Assembly (NCBI RefSeq): GCF_032884065.1
Contig: NC_088873.1
Location: 22,619,558 to 22,683,557 of the forward strand
From: Artemia franciscana
Taxonomy: Eukaryota > Arthropoda > Branchiopoda > Anostraca > Artemiidae
Length of the DNA: 64,000 nt
Direction: 5' to 3'
Below are positions 22,255 to 33,329 of the stretch, one piece after another; position 1 is the first letter of the stretch; each line of letters starts with the position of its first letter. Under the pieces are notes generated by a model. The model did no database searches. It worked only from the letters and a program-made list of their open reading frames with translations, and was not told the origin of the DNA. The translations under genes were made by a program, and so were the position numbers.

Positions 22255-23692
22255 ACAGTTTGTGGTAACGAACTGTAGTAAGGAGCGACCCGGATCAATA
22301 GTAACCAAAACTCTAAACAATTGAATTTTGATATCAATAGCTACATCAAAAGAATCGCATTTTGATGCTGATTTTAAATATATAAGTTTCATAAAGTTTA
22401 GTCTTACCCATCAAAAGTTATGAGCCTGCGAAAATTTGCCTTATTTAGGAAAATAGGGGGAAACACCCCCTAAAAGTCGTAGGATCTTAACGAAAATGAC
22501 ACCATCAGATTCAGCGTATCAGAGAAGCCAATTGTAGAAGCTTCAAGCTCCTATCTACAAAAATGTGGAATTTTGTATTTTTTGCCAGAAGACAAATCAC
22601 GGGTGCGTGTTTATTTGTTTTTTTTTTTCTTTTCCCCAGGGGTCATCGTATTGACCAAGTGGTCCTAGAATGTCGCAAGAGGACTCATTCTAACGGAAAT
22701 GAAAAGTTCTAGTGCCCTTTTTAAGTGACCAAAAAAATTGGAGGGCATCTAGGCCCCCTCCCACGCCTCTTTTTTTCCCAAAGTCAACGGATCAAAATTT
22801 TGAGATAGCCATATTGTTCAACATAGTCGAAAACCATAATAACTATGTCTTTGGGGATGACTTACTCCCCCACAATCCCTGGGGGAGGGGCTGCAAGTTA
22901 CAAACTCTGACCAGTGTTTACATATAGTAATGGTTATTGGGAAGTGTACAGACGTTTTCAGGGGGATTTTATTTCGTTTGGGGGTGGGGCTGAGGAGAGG
23001 GGGCTATGTTGGAGGATTTTTCCTTGGAGGAATCTGTCATGGGGGAAGAAAAATTCAATGAAAAGGGCGCAGGATTCTCTAGCATTACTATAAGAAAAAA
23101 AATGAAAAACAAACATGAAAACGTTTTTTCAAATGAAAGGAAGAAGTAGCATTGAAACTTAAAACGAACAGAGATTATTATGCATATGAGGGGTTCTAAA
23201 AATACTTTAGCATAAAGAGCGAGCTATTTAGGAGGAGATAAATACCTTGCTCTTTATGCTAAAGTATTTTTAGTAATTTCAACTATTTATTCTACAGCCT
23301 TTCTGATTCAGGGGTCATTCTTAAAGAATTGGGACAAAACTTACGATTTAGTGTAAAGAGCGAGGTATTAACGAGAGTGCAAATCCCTTTGTATACATAA
23401 TAAAAATATAAGGTTATGAAAGTTTGTTACGTAAGTTAATTCTTAACTTGCGTATATTTTTTACTAATAAAAAAGTTCGTTAAAAATTAAAAGTTCTAGT
23501 TGCCTTTTTAAGTAACCGAAAAATTGGAGGGCAACTAGGCCTCCTTCTCCATCCCTTATTTCTCAAAATCGTCTCATCAAAACTAAGAGAAAGCCATTTA
23601 GCCAAAAAAAGAATTAATATACAAATTTCATTTTAATAATTTATATGCGGAGAGCCAAAACCAAACATGCATTAATTCAAAAACGTTCAGAA

Positions 23693-24044
23693 ATTAAATA
23701 AAAAAAAACTAATTTTTTTAGCTGAAAGTAAGGAGCGACATTAAAACTTAAAACGAACAGAAATTACTCCGTATATGAAATGAGTTGTCCCCTCCGCAAT
23801 CCCTCGCTCTTTACGCTAAAGTTTGACTCTTTACCACAATCTACTTTTTAAAACAATTAAAAGCTGTTTTTTATATTAAATAAAAAAACTAATTTTTTTA
23901 GCTGAAAGTAAGGAGCGACATTAAAACTTAAAACGAACAGAAATTACTCCGTATATGAAATGAGTTGTCCCCTCCGCAATCCCTCGCTATTTACGCTAAA
24001 GTTTGACTCTTTACCACAATCTACTTTTTAAAACAATTAAAAGC
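23693..24044. repeat. Near-perfect 177-bp tandem duplication
   Basis: Two adjacent units (about 23693-23869 and 23870-24044), both reading AAAAAACTAATTTTTTTAGC at the start and ending in AAAACAATTAAAAGC. By eye almost the only internal difference is CTCTTTACG versus CTATTTACG, implying a recent event. Confidence 0.8.
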
Positions 24045-24173
24045 TTTAGCGTAAAGAGCGAGGGATTGCAGAGGGGACAACTCATTTCATATACGGAGTA
24101 ATTTCTGTTCGTTTTAAGTTTTAATGTCGCTCCTTACTTTCAGCTAAAAAAAATAGTTTTTTTTTATTTAATA
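24043..24173 (-). repeat. Inverted copy of the 177-bp unit
   Basis: CTTTAGCGTAAAGAGCGAGG onward is the complement of about 23700-23825 and 23880-24003. Together with the preceding unit it forms a palindrome with arms of about 125 bp and a loop of about 45 bp. Confidence 0.8.
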
Positions 24174-25570
24174 TCTCATAGAGTCCAAAATGTGAGATGA
24201 TAAATATTTGTGAGACTATACTAAGAAGATACAATAGTATTCAAATAGTGTACAATAGATCCAAACGTTGGATGGGTAATCCAAGAAGAATTTATGGGTT
24301 TGCCAAACTTGAAAAATTAGATGCAGGAAGTATTGCTGATGCAATTTTGCATCTAACAGACAAGATACGACTAGACATGACAAAGTTAATTGGTTTAGGA
24401 TTTGATGGATGTTCAAAAATGGCTGGGAAAGATACTGGAGTTTAATGTAGAATCCAGCAAAAATATCCAGGAGCTGTGTATTTAAATTAAATTTAGTTGT
24501 CAATGACCTCAATATTGTACCAGAAATTAGCAACACAATAGGCACAATAAGACAAGTGATCCATTTCTTCAAGGAGAGCACTCTTAGAAGGCAAAACATC
24601 CCGAAAATTCCTGTTCTGTGTGAAACAAGGTGGTCTGAGAAGTACAAATGCATATGCAACTTTTCAAACAATTTTAAAGCCATCAAGGAAGCTTTGAGTC
24701 AGCTTTCCATTGACAATGCGGTAAACCAAGAAACGCGTTTGCAAGCCTCTCAGTTGGACATTGCAACATCATCAGTAATTTTATCATATGTCTAAAAATT
24801 ATTTCCAGATACTCTTCATACCTAAAGCCAGTTGTAAACAAACTGCAGTCAGTAGATTTTGGCCTATGTGCTATATATATGCATGTAAAAGAGAAATTGG
24901 TATGGGTTTTACAAAAGCACAGAGTAGATGCAGTCACGGAATTTGAAGAAATTTTTGTGGAATTACAGAATGTGAAATCAAATAGGGCAACTGCAAGAAA
25001 ATTCATATTCCAATATTTCTATGACTAATCCAATATATTATTATAGGTTAGCTGTTTTTATTCCTTATTTGGACTCTTTAATTGTGTCACTTGAATTTAA
25101 TTGTGTCACAATGACCACAACAACACCCCATTCAAAGAAATTCTTATTCACCCTAACATTAAAAAAAAAAAAGAAACTATGAAAGATCTATCTAAGTTCT
25201 ATGAGAATGAAAATTTAGAAGTGGAAGCAAGAACCTGGTTCAATGTGTGGGAAAGAAAAGACTGCAGTGAGGAAGTGGAGCCATAGATCTCTTCTCTGGC
25301 ACTAAATTTTTCTGTTCAATTATGAGAGCCCTAGTTAACTATCTAATCATCCTGACAACAATATTTTCTGTGGAGAGACCCTTTAGCACCCTGAAGCGAG
25401 CAATGAACATGGCTGAGGAGCACTATGAGCAAAGAATGCCTATCAAATTTGAGCTTATTAAGTATTCACAAATGTAGACTAAAAGAGTTCAATTTGGAAG
25501 AGCTGGCTTTGGACAAATTTTCCAAACAGAAGTGCAATCTACAATTTGCCTTTTTTACAAACTTTTAAGT
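24174..25570 (+). pseudogene. hAT transposase, DUF4371 core to C-terminal dimerisation domain
   Basis: Resumes with ISHRVQNEMINICETILRR across a frame change, then GFAKLEKLDAGSIADAILH and LIGLGFDGCSKMAGKDTGV, the conserved 'G.GFDG...M.G...GV' block that carries a catalytic Asp of hAT nucleases. LCETRWSEKYKCICNF (24610-24665) is the CETRW block. Far downstream, TTIFSVERPFSTLKRAMNMA (25355-25410) and QRMPIKFELIKYS are the C-terminal hAT dimerisation domain. Many stops and shifts; dead. A minus-strand frame of 156 aa over 24216-24686 is only the shadow of this region. Confidence 0.75.
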
Positions 25571-26017
25571 TGTGACTTTAAGATCATATTTGTTTCTTTT
25601 CATGAGTTAATTATGATTTGGATAACTTTTAATCTTAAATCTATTTTTTTTAAGGATTAAAAATTCATGATTATGTTGCAAACTCCAATTTTCCCTCATT
25701 TCACTTTCATGTGGTTCATTTCATTTCATTCATGTGGTTCACAACAGAGAATGTTGCTCAGAGAGCACATGCGATTTTTAGTAGAACTCATCAATGTTGA
25801 CAAATTTTATGCCACCATTGTATTTTTTGTTTCTGTTATTATTGGTTTTGAATAAAAGGCCAATATCAAAATTACATTTTACATTTTTAAAGGGACAATT
25901 ATGTGTTTGTACAATAAGGTACTCTCTAATGAAAAATAATGAAGTATATATAGATATTCAAGGATATAAAGTATTTTTCAATGCCCCCCCCTTAAAATTC
26001 AGCTTATGGGTGCTTAT

Positions 26018-26025
26018 GTCCCAAG
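26018..26025 (+). repeat. Probable 8-bp target duplication of the hAT element, right
   Basis: GTCCCAAG, partner of ATCCCAGG at 18893-18900; two mismatches from age. Confidence 0.5.
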
Positions 26026-27545
26026 CTACTAAAAGAAATTACCAAAGTGATAGCAGATCTCCTCACAAGAGCCTTCCAGACATCACTTGCCACTAGAGAG
26101 CTCCCAGCAGACTAGAAAGTAGCCAACATTACTCCAGTATTCAAAAAAGGTGACTGCACCAAGCCTGAGAATTATCAACCTACCAGCCTAATGTCAGTTG
26201 TGGTTAAAAGGCTTGAACACACAGTCAATGATCCATTGTCTGAACATTTAACCACAAACAAGATCTTGTCACCCAAGCAGCATGGATTCCAGTCAGGAAC
26301 ATCAACTGAAAGAAACTTATTGGAATCATACTAAATAATTACAAACATGATTGACCAAGGACACCCAGTTGTGCTCAAAATTATCTGCTCCTGGTATCAA
26401 CTCCTCCCTGATAGACTGGTTGACGAATTTCCTCACTAACTGCAAGCACAAAGTCCGTTTATTTGCAACAGGTGGCCATTCAATCTACTCTAATGAGTCC
26501 ATAGTTATGAGCAGATTCAAGATAAATAAGGACAAACCAATTCAATAGCTCTGTCCATCTCACAGAGTGAGTTAAAAGGAAAAGGGCTGAATAATCCCAA
26601 CTGAAAAGCCTGTGTCTGCTGAAATAGAAGAAGAGTGGGGTACCACAGGGAACTGTATTAGGCCAACCCTTTTCCTGATGTATATCAACAATATTTCCAA
26701 TCATGTGGATAATAACATGCATTTGTTTCCTGATGACGCCAAACTTTTTGGCATTGGTGACCCACATAAATCCAATACAATCTAGACAGGCTACAGAATT
26801 GGACTCAAGACTGGCTTCTCTAATTCAATACAAGCAAGTGCTGCATTTTGCACCTTGGACCTAAAAACCCAATGGCTACCTATTCAATTTTAAATCCAAT
26901 CACTAATATAAGGGATCACCTAGTGAAAATAGAAGAAGAAAGGGACCTTGGTGTGATCATTGATTGATGGTTTGAGGTTCCACAGCCAAATCTAGCAAAC
27001 TTCATCCTTGGACTATTAAAAACAACTATCAGTAGCCAAGAGGTAACAACATTCATAAAACTTTTTTAAGGCTCTTGTTATACCCATTTTGGTTTTTTCA
27101 TATGCCTGGCTGGGCCTTCTTACTGGAAAGATGCTAGCCTCATCAAAAAAGTCCAGAGATGAGCAAAAAAGTGTGTGAAAAGCCTAAAATCAGCCTCATA
27201 TGAGGAACATCTCAAGCAGCTCAAGCTACCTACCCTTATTTAAAGATAGATACATATTGATACAATGCTGAATTATAAACTGCAAAAGGAAACTCTACAC
27301 TCTTCAAGGGCAACCACAATACTGGCTATCATCTCACACAAGGACAATCAAAGAAGCTACCAAAATTAAGCTCCAGATAAAGAATCTGTCAAATGCATTT
27401 TTCAAGAAGAGTGATTAACCACTGGAACAAAGGACTCTACTGTCAGCACTCCTTCCATCCAGCCTTTCAAACATCAACTTGACATGAGGTGGGAGAACAA
27501 GCAGTGGAGGTTGGACTGGGAGTTATCAACTCAAGAGCACTATAG
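26026..27545 (+). pseudogene. LINE-A ORF2, RT and C-terminus
   Basis: Takes up the frame broken at 18900: LLKEITKVIADLLTRAFQTS, VANITPVFKKGDCTKPENYQ (RT block 1), SPKQHGFQSGTSTERNLLES (block 2), then after a deletion INSSLIDWLTNFLTN, CILHLGPKNPM, RDLGVIID, and near 27050-27245 SYWKDASLIKKVQR, CVKSLKSASYEEHLKQLKL. The C-terminus FKHQLDMRWENKQWRLDWEL is near 27465-27525. This is the standard CR1/Jockey-type order. The FADD palm motif is mutated (CCTGATGACGCC, PDDA, near 26730). Stops throughout. With 14226-14910 and 17642-18900 it completes one ancient LINE. Confidence 0.75.
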
Positions 27546-28159
27546 GTCTGGAGGACCTTAAAGCTCCAAAAAATAGTCCACAGCAACCAAGAGCTTAAAA
27601 TATATTAAAAAAACAACAACTTTATAATGACAAAAGATTACCATTTTAGCAGATTCTGAAATGGTAGTTATTATTGTCCTCAATCTCAATAGCAAAATGT
27701 TATTTTTAAAACAAATTTGCAGGAGTTTTAAAAAGAGCATAAAACCCCTCAAAAACAACATCACAGTAAAACTGATGTCATTTTTGAAGGGTTTCTGGCT
27801 TTTTTTTAATTTCTGCAATTTCATTTTCATGCTAACATTTTTCTATCACAACTAATCAGTTAAAAATGGCAAAATTGTCACTTTTTTTAGAAACAAATTT
27901 TTAAGCTTTTGGTTTCTCTGAGCGAGTTTTAGCCCTTTAAGGGCTCAAACTGTAATATCCCCTGGAAGTGATTATTGGATTATTGAAGAGCATAAAAAAT
28001 ACGTCAAGTGATGCATTTACTTTCATCCTAGCTAAATTATATTGTCGACTATAAAATTTACCAAGAATTCTTTAAAGGCTCATTTAAAAGCTGACTTTTA
28101 TATCTAATTAGTTTGGAAAGAGCACAAAAAGGCATCAAGTTATCTTAATTTACCTTGCC
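27546..28159. repeat. Intergenic repeats; relic of the fold-back family
   Basis: No exon. Around 27965-28150 appear GATTATTGAAGAGCATAAAAAAT, CGTCAAGTGATGC and GGAAAGAGCACAAAAAGGC..TCAAGTTATC, inverted forms of a motif that recurs near 30395-30450, 30860-30960 and 34770-34830. Long strings are given here in parts. Confidence 0.35.
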
Positions 28160-29900
28160 TTAAATTTCCTTGACCAGTGAGATAAGGTGGTGTTGCACCT
28201 CCAGTAGACTCTTGCTGGGGGGTGTGAACTTCACCAAGGTTAGGGAGCATCCATAGTTATCTTCTATTTCACACCTGTCCAGTCCTGGTCAATACCCTTC
28301 TTGAATACTTCTGCAGTTATGGATTGAACAGTGGCATTTGAGAGGCTATTCCATAGTGGAACATAATGCAGAAGTTCTGAAACACATGTTGGCTTCTGGA
28401 AAACTATAGTTTATGGCCATGTCCCCTGATGGAGCTGTAGAAGAGTGAAGAGTAAACTGAACTTAGACTTCAGTGTTCAAGCAACATGCAAGTCATGATG
28501 ACATATCCTTTTTCTTCTGTACAGTGTAGGGAGTTTCAAAGATATAAGACATTCTTCATAAGATTTTTTTAAGGCAAGGCTCAAGTGCATTAGCATCCAT
28601 TTTATACTGGGAATATGTCAAAATCATACCAAACTCTAAATGAGAGTAGACCAATGCCTTACAGAGTTTCCTTATCACACATGGCTTCCTGGTGATGAAC
28701 TTTCTCTTAATGAGCCCAAGGGCCCAGTTTGCTTTTGCAGCTTGAACTCAGCAAGGAACTCAAGCTCCTTGTCAATATTAATGCGTAAATCTTCTTTTTT
28801 TTCAGTTATCACCTCAAGTTGGTGGCTACTAATGATATTTTTTTTTATACAATTGGATGCATTACAATATTTTTACAATTGTATATATTGAACTGCAGGC
28901 CCCAGTCTCCAGACCATCTTGAAAGTATATTGAGGTTTTCCTGAACAGTTTAGGATTGTTCATTATATCTGGCAATCCCTTGTAGATTACACTCATCAGC
29001 ATATGTCAGAAGATTCTTTAGGTTTGTTGTACAGTCATTAGCATACATATTGAACAATATAGGCCACAGGACAGTTCCTTGTAGGACACTTCTGAGAACT
29101 ACAGCTGCCTCAGGAAAGATTACTACACTAAAATGAAACTACTGTACCTCCAAATGTGCTCTGATTGAAACTATTCTATGTCCAAAAATAGATTACTAGT
29201 CTATCTTATGCTAAATTTTAAGTTGAATCTGAGTTTCCAGTCAGAATTGTCCTCACATTACTGGATGTCTTCAAAATCACCTTTTCTTCCTTATTCTATG
29301 TTGCAAAGTTGCTTTTCTCACATCCTTGAATTTCAAGAAGCAGATTTTGATCTACTTTGAGAAACTCTACAGTTAAGTTGTTCCCCTCTTCAACCTCTTT
29401 TGAAGTATTATAAAAACAATTTTTAAACTTCAGAAACTGTCTTGAAAAGTAGCAATTCTGGATATTGGATTGTTTCAATCAGAGCACATTTGGAGGAAGG
29501 ATAATTTTGTTCAAGTGTATTGAGACAGTACCATTTTTAATATTTATGAAAACTCTGTGTATTCCAACCTTTAAGCTCAGCATGGACTCCATAAATATTT
29601 AGCTTCAGAAGCAGGAGGTTGTGTTTCACCTTGTCAAAAGATTTTGCTTGATCTAGCAGGATGATGTCCACAAGAAGGTCTACATTAAGGAGTTTAGTAA
29701 CAGTATCACTATCAGTTGAGTGACTTTTGTTGAGTAACTGGTTATTATCTATATGATTGACCAGGTCACCATTTAGTATGCCTTCTAGAACCTTGCAAAG
29801 CATAGAAAAAAATGCTTATGGGTCAGTAGTTACTACCTAGGTCCTTTTCTCTTTTCTTAAAAATGGGCTTGAGATGTATTATCTATTTATGTATTAAATT
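28160..29900 (-). pseudogene. LINE ORF2 remnant (RT to C-terminus), minus strand
   Basis: Read from high to low coordinate: LCKVLEGILNGDLVNHIDNN (29800-29740), then VTKLLNVDLLVDIILLDQAK and SFDKVKHNLLLLKLNIYGVH (29700-29580; RT blocks 1 to 3, with D of LLDQAKSFD), later ANWALGLIKRKFITRKPC and HLEFGMI around 28780-28630, and a 3' part near 28450-28170. The order is that of CR1/Jockey-type ORF2. Many stops and shifts. It is related to, but distinct from, LINE-A. Confidence 0.65.
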
Positions 29901-30859
29901 ACTTCTATAGCTAAACTATGCAACAAAGTAGGCTATAAATTTATTAACTTTTGGACATGTGGACTTTACTGGTTCAAATTCACAAAGTTAAATAGTCAAA
30001 TAGGCCTGTTCTGTTTAAAACAACTTTGGAATATAATAAGCAGAATTTGTCTAAGACAGACACAGATTTGTATTTCTGATATGAGATTAATATAGTTACA
30101 ACAATGAACAAAACAGGGGGCTGAAATGCTTGTTTCAGGGAGAGAGGTGGATACAGGGATGTTAAAACACCTTCCTGAAATGAAATTTAGGCTGTACATG
30201 CATTCCTGGAAGTTTAATTCCTCTAACTAAGCTAGCTTACACTGCTTTCCAAGACAATAAAAGCCCCTAAACTAGAATTTTAACCAAAAAGGCTGTGAAG
30301 AGACAGACTTCAAGGTAATTAGCTTGTCAGATATTGTGAGGGGTTAATGATGGTAAATTTGGGGCAGTTTAAATTGGTGATTCATGAATAAGGTAAATAT
30401 ACAACTTGATGTCTTCTTTCATGCTCTTTCCAAATATAATAAGTCATTTTGCTTGGAAATTCTGTTTTAAGGCTTTAATGGACCATCAAAGTTGATACCT
30501 TTAACTCTTATTTTTGTCAATATAAAAAGGTTAAAAATAACACTTCTTACTTCATTATATGCAGAATAATTTTAACATATTTTGACTGCAGCTCTACTAC
30601 ACTTTACCCCCTCCTCCCTCTTGTGCAAACATACTAAATTGTATATTTCCTATATGTTTTCTGATTCTTGATTTTATCACAATTGACTCAGTTTATAGGT
30701 AACCAGTTTAAATAACAGTCATAGCAACAGCTTAAAGTAAACATAGCAATTTTTCAAAATTTTTAAATTGTTTATTCAATTGGATCATGATTAACAAATG
30801 CTGGTTAATTTATAGCAAACAATATTACTGGTTTTGTATAAAGTGAATATACTACTCAA

Positions 30860-30960
30860 TGCCTTTTTTATGCTTTTTACAAATATAATAGTTGCTTCTA
30901 CCAGAAATTTTGATTAAGCACTTTTTGACCTCTTAAAAATGACCTAAATATGGGGTATAA
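30860..30960. repeat. Relic of the fold-back element family
   Basis: TTTTTATGCTTTTTACAAAT, ATAGTTGCTTCTACCAGAAA and AAGCACTTTTTGACCTCTTA follow each other as in the fold-back units at 34680-34745 and 36540-36650, with many substitutions. Confidence 0.55.
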
Positions 30961-31629
30961 AAAAGGCTTAAAACATTGTTCTAAGACTTTCCATTTCATT
31001 ATAAATCTATTTTTCAATGTTTTAATAGACTATCAAAGCCCCCCCCCCCATCTGATTCCTGATAAAGAAGCCTAGGCCTCTGTTCATGCTGTATCGTCAG
31101 CATTGCTAGCAATTTTAATTAGTATTAAAGTGGCTAAGTTTCTTATCTTATCAACTTGACATAGCCTGTCCATGTCTTGTGCTTGGGTACTAACCATTTA
31201 CCAAAATTAAAATACTTGACTGTTTCTTCTTTCTCCAACGAACAGGGTTGCCAATAAATAAAAGAGAATCACCACTATTTGGTGGTTTTTGGTTTATGAG
31301 TGACTTTGTTCAATAATCTAGCAAGTGTAATAAATAGCGACTCATGTGCTGATTTAGTGATTTTTTTTTTTTTGTTTAGGCAATATGAAAAATCACTAGA
31401 AATAGAGGTATATCGCTAGATTTGCCAAACATTAAGCTAAGTGGTTTGAGCTAATGGTTTCCACCATCTCGATATAAATCGTTGGCCTCTTTTTCTTTAC
31501 AACAATATGCATGCTACTCATTCCGCTAAAATGTTACCGTACTATGTGTGAACACTTTTTGCAAATTATTTGCAACCCAATGCCTTTAAAAAAAAAATCT
31601 AAGCTGAAAATTGTATCTTTCAAAATGAA

Positions 31630-31805
31630 TAAGTATGTAATAGTAGTAGTAAGTAAGACAGCACTAGACCTTTAAGGTCCAAACCGCCGGTGCTGATCTC
31701 CGGTTCCTGGCCCATCAGCCACAAAGTAAACGAGGGGCTGGGGACCAGCCATCCAGTGCTTTCACATACTCTTCCTGCTTACCTTCCCCCGATTTCTTAA
31801 TTCAA
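31630..31805. repeat. GC-rich repeat island of unknown family
   Basis: Starts with AGTAGTAGTAAGTAAG and runs through CCAAACCGCCGGTGCTGATC, CCTGGCCCATCAGCC and GACCAGCCATCCAGTGC. Base composition differs strongly from both flanks. No frame or motif. The AGTAGTAG start resembles the tail of the LINE ends at 56945 and 63062, so it may be non-coding sequence of a LINE or SINE. Confidence 0.4.
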
Positions 31806-32481
31806 AATGAATACAAGTCAATAGATTCTTTTGTCGTAATATATTAAGATACATACTATTTATTTTACCCCAGTTACCCTTTTACTCGACCAAATATTCT
31901 TAATACAATGGGGTCCACGTATGAAACTTTGAGAATGGTCTAAAAAAGCCCATAAACCCTATCTTTATATCTAATACTATCTTTATATGTAAGCAATAAT
32001 TGTGTATCTATGCATACATGTATTTAGTTTTCTCGCTAAGGGCTCCATATTTTTTTCAGGAAAATTGGCAAACTGGGATATTCTGGCTTAAAAAAATTAT
32101 CTAGAAAAGTCAGAAGTTTGAGGAAATTTGTTAAGAGCCTTAATTTTGGAAAACAAAATAATTTCAGTGACGTGAATTTTTTATACATCAGTATTGCCAT
32201 GACGTTGTCACAATTGTCACAATTATGTGAAAAAATTAAAGATTTTCATGCATGGATAAGTTTACATTACATTGCTTAAAGAGCCAAGAACTGGTAAATA
32301 TTTGTATATATTTTAACAGGGGATTGTAATAATTCAAAAACTTTTTTAAAGTGAACTGAAAGTTTGAAACTTAGTAGACAATCGGTGTAAAAAATCGAAC
32401 TTGCTTCAATAATCTAACATTTTGAAAAGCTGCAGTGTGAAAAGACAAAACAGTATGAAAACTGATCTAGAGATAGACCGA

Positions 32482-32833
32482 TAAATGAAAATTTACAAGT
32501 GTTATAAATGATAATTCATTGGGGAAATAAGGATTTTTTGTCTCAACGCCTTAACATTTAACAAATCTACAACATAGACCGTCATGTAACACTAAATCAA
32601 TAAGGGGAGCTAAAGCAAAGGGTATTGGCATTAAATTAATAATGCGTGGAAAATAAAAACCTGGATTATCAAATGAAACACACCCAATAAAATGAAAATT
32701 TACAAGTGTTATAAATGATAATTCGTTTAAAGAAAAATATTTTTTTGTCCCACCACCTGAACAATTAACAATCTACAACATGGATCATCATATGAGACTA
32801 GATCAATAAGGGCAGCTAAAACAAAGGATATTG
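32482..32833. repeat. Two-unit direct repeat, about 208-bp period
   Basis: ATGAAAATTTACAAGTGTTA begins at 32486 and again at 32694. Both units go on through ATAAATGATAATTC, an ATCTACAACAT block, ATCAATAAGGG and a GGTATTGG/GATATTGG end. The units have diverged. Confidence 0.7.
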
Positions 32834-33329
32834 GTAAATTGTCTGAATTAAGGATAAATCTAAATGAAGAAGAAAGAAAAATGGGGTGATAAGATAAGCG
32901 ATAGTGAGAGAATAATTTCGTTTTGTTTTAAGTTTTAATGTCGTGCCTTACTTTCAGTTGAAAAAACTTATTTAATTTATAATAGTTTTTCAAATAATGC
33001 CGAAAAATCTATGCTACACAAAATGGTGTAGGTGATTTTTGACAGTGGGCAACCTTGACAGTTAGGAATGAGTAGCTATTTTTCTAAAGAAGAATTTTAA
33101 GGTTCTCAAAATCTAAGCAAAATTACGGTATGCTTAACTTATTTCAATAAGCATCTCCCCCTTCCCCCCTGATACACACCAAAAATAATTAGACATACAG
33201 ATGTGGAAACTTCAGTAGCAAGGTACACACTGAAACCACGAATAGGCTAATACAGAAATGGTATCAGATGTAACTCTCATTGCTAAAAATTTTGACTTAA
33301 GATTTCTCTCATTGCTAAAGAAATTAGAA

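Larger units (their letters stand above)
22255..24173. repeat. 1.9-kb dispersed repeat block with palindromic end, nested in hAT
   Basis: Begins TTTGTGGTAACGAACTGTAGTAAGGAGCGAC and ends in an inverted copy of its own internal unit. It sits inside one transposase codon run (KAKYI before, ISHRVQN after). Recurrent motifs: AAACTTAAAACGAACAGA, AGTAAGGAGCGAC, CGCTCTTTACGCTAAAG. It has no coding capacity. Degraded relatives lie at 6890-7380, 21050-21190, 32920-32975, 53880-54060, 59120-59215 and 61480-61600. I remember this sequence type from brine-shrimp DNA but could not check. Confidence 0.7.
18901..26017 (+). mobile_element. hAT transposon remnant inside LINE-A
   Basis: Interrupts LINE-A ORF2 between HPR and LLKE of the RT. 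Inside, on the plus strand, are transposase pieces of the hAT type with a TTF zinc finger and DUF4371 (21450-22254, 24174-25570). The left terminus CCATGGGCACGAAGGGGTGG with a following G run and the right terminus, which has a C run (25984-25991) and GGGTGCTTAT, look like decayed hAT terminal inverted repeats; the match is weak. A 1.9-kb repeat block (22255-24173) is nested within the transposase. Confidence 0.65.
29901..33329. other. No gene; scattered repeats
   Basis: No convincing coding region. Notable content: fold-back-family relics near 30395-30450 and 30860-30960; a C run at 31040-31050; a GC-rich island at 31630-31800; a two-unit direct repeat at 32482-32833; a fragment of the AAGTTTTAATGTCG repeat at 32920-32975. 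Confidence 0.5.

Noticed and set aside
24216-24686. 156-codon frame on the minus strand
   Set aside because: It is the reverse shadow of the hAT transposase region; plus-strand motifs (GFDG, CETRW) explain the sequence.
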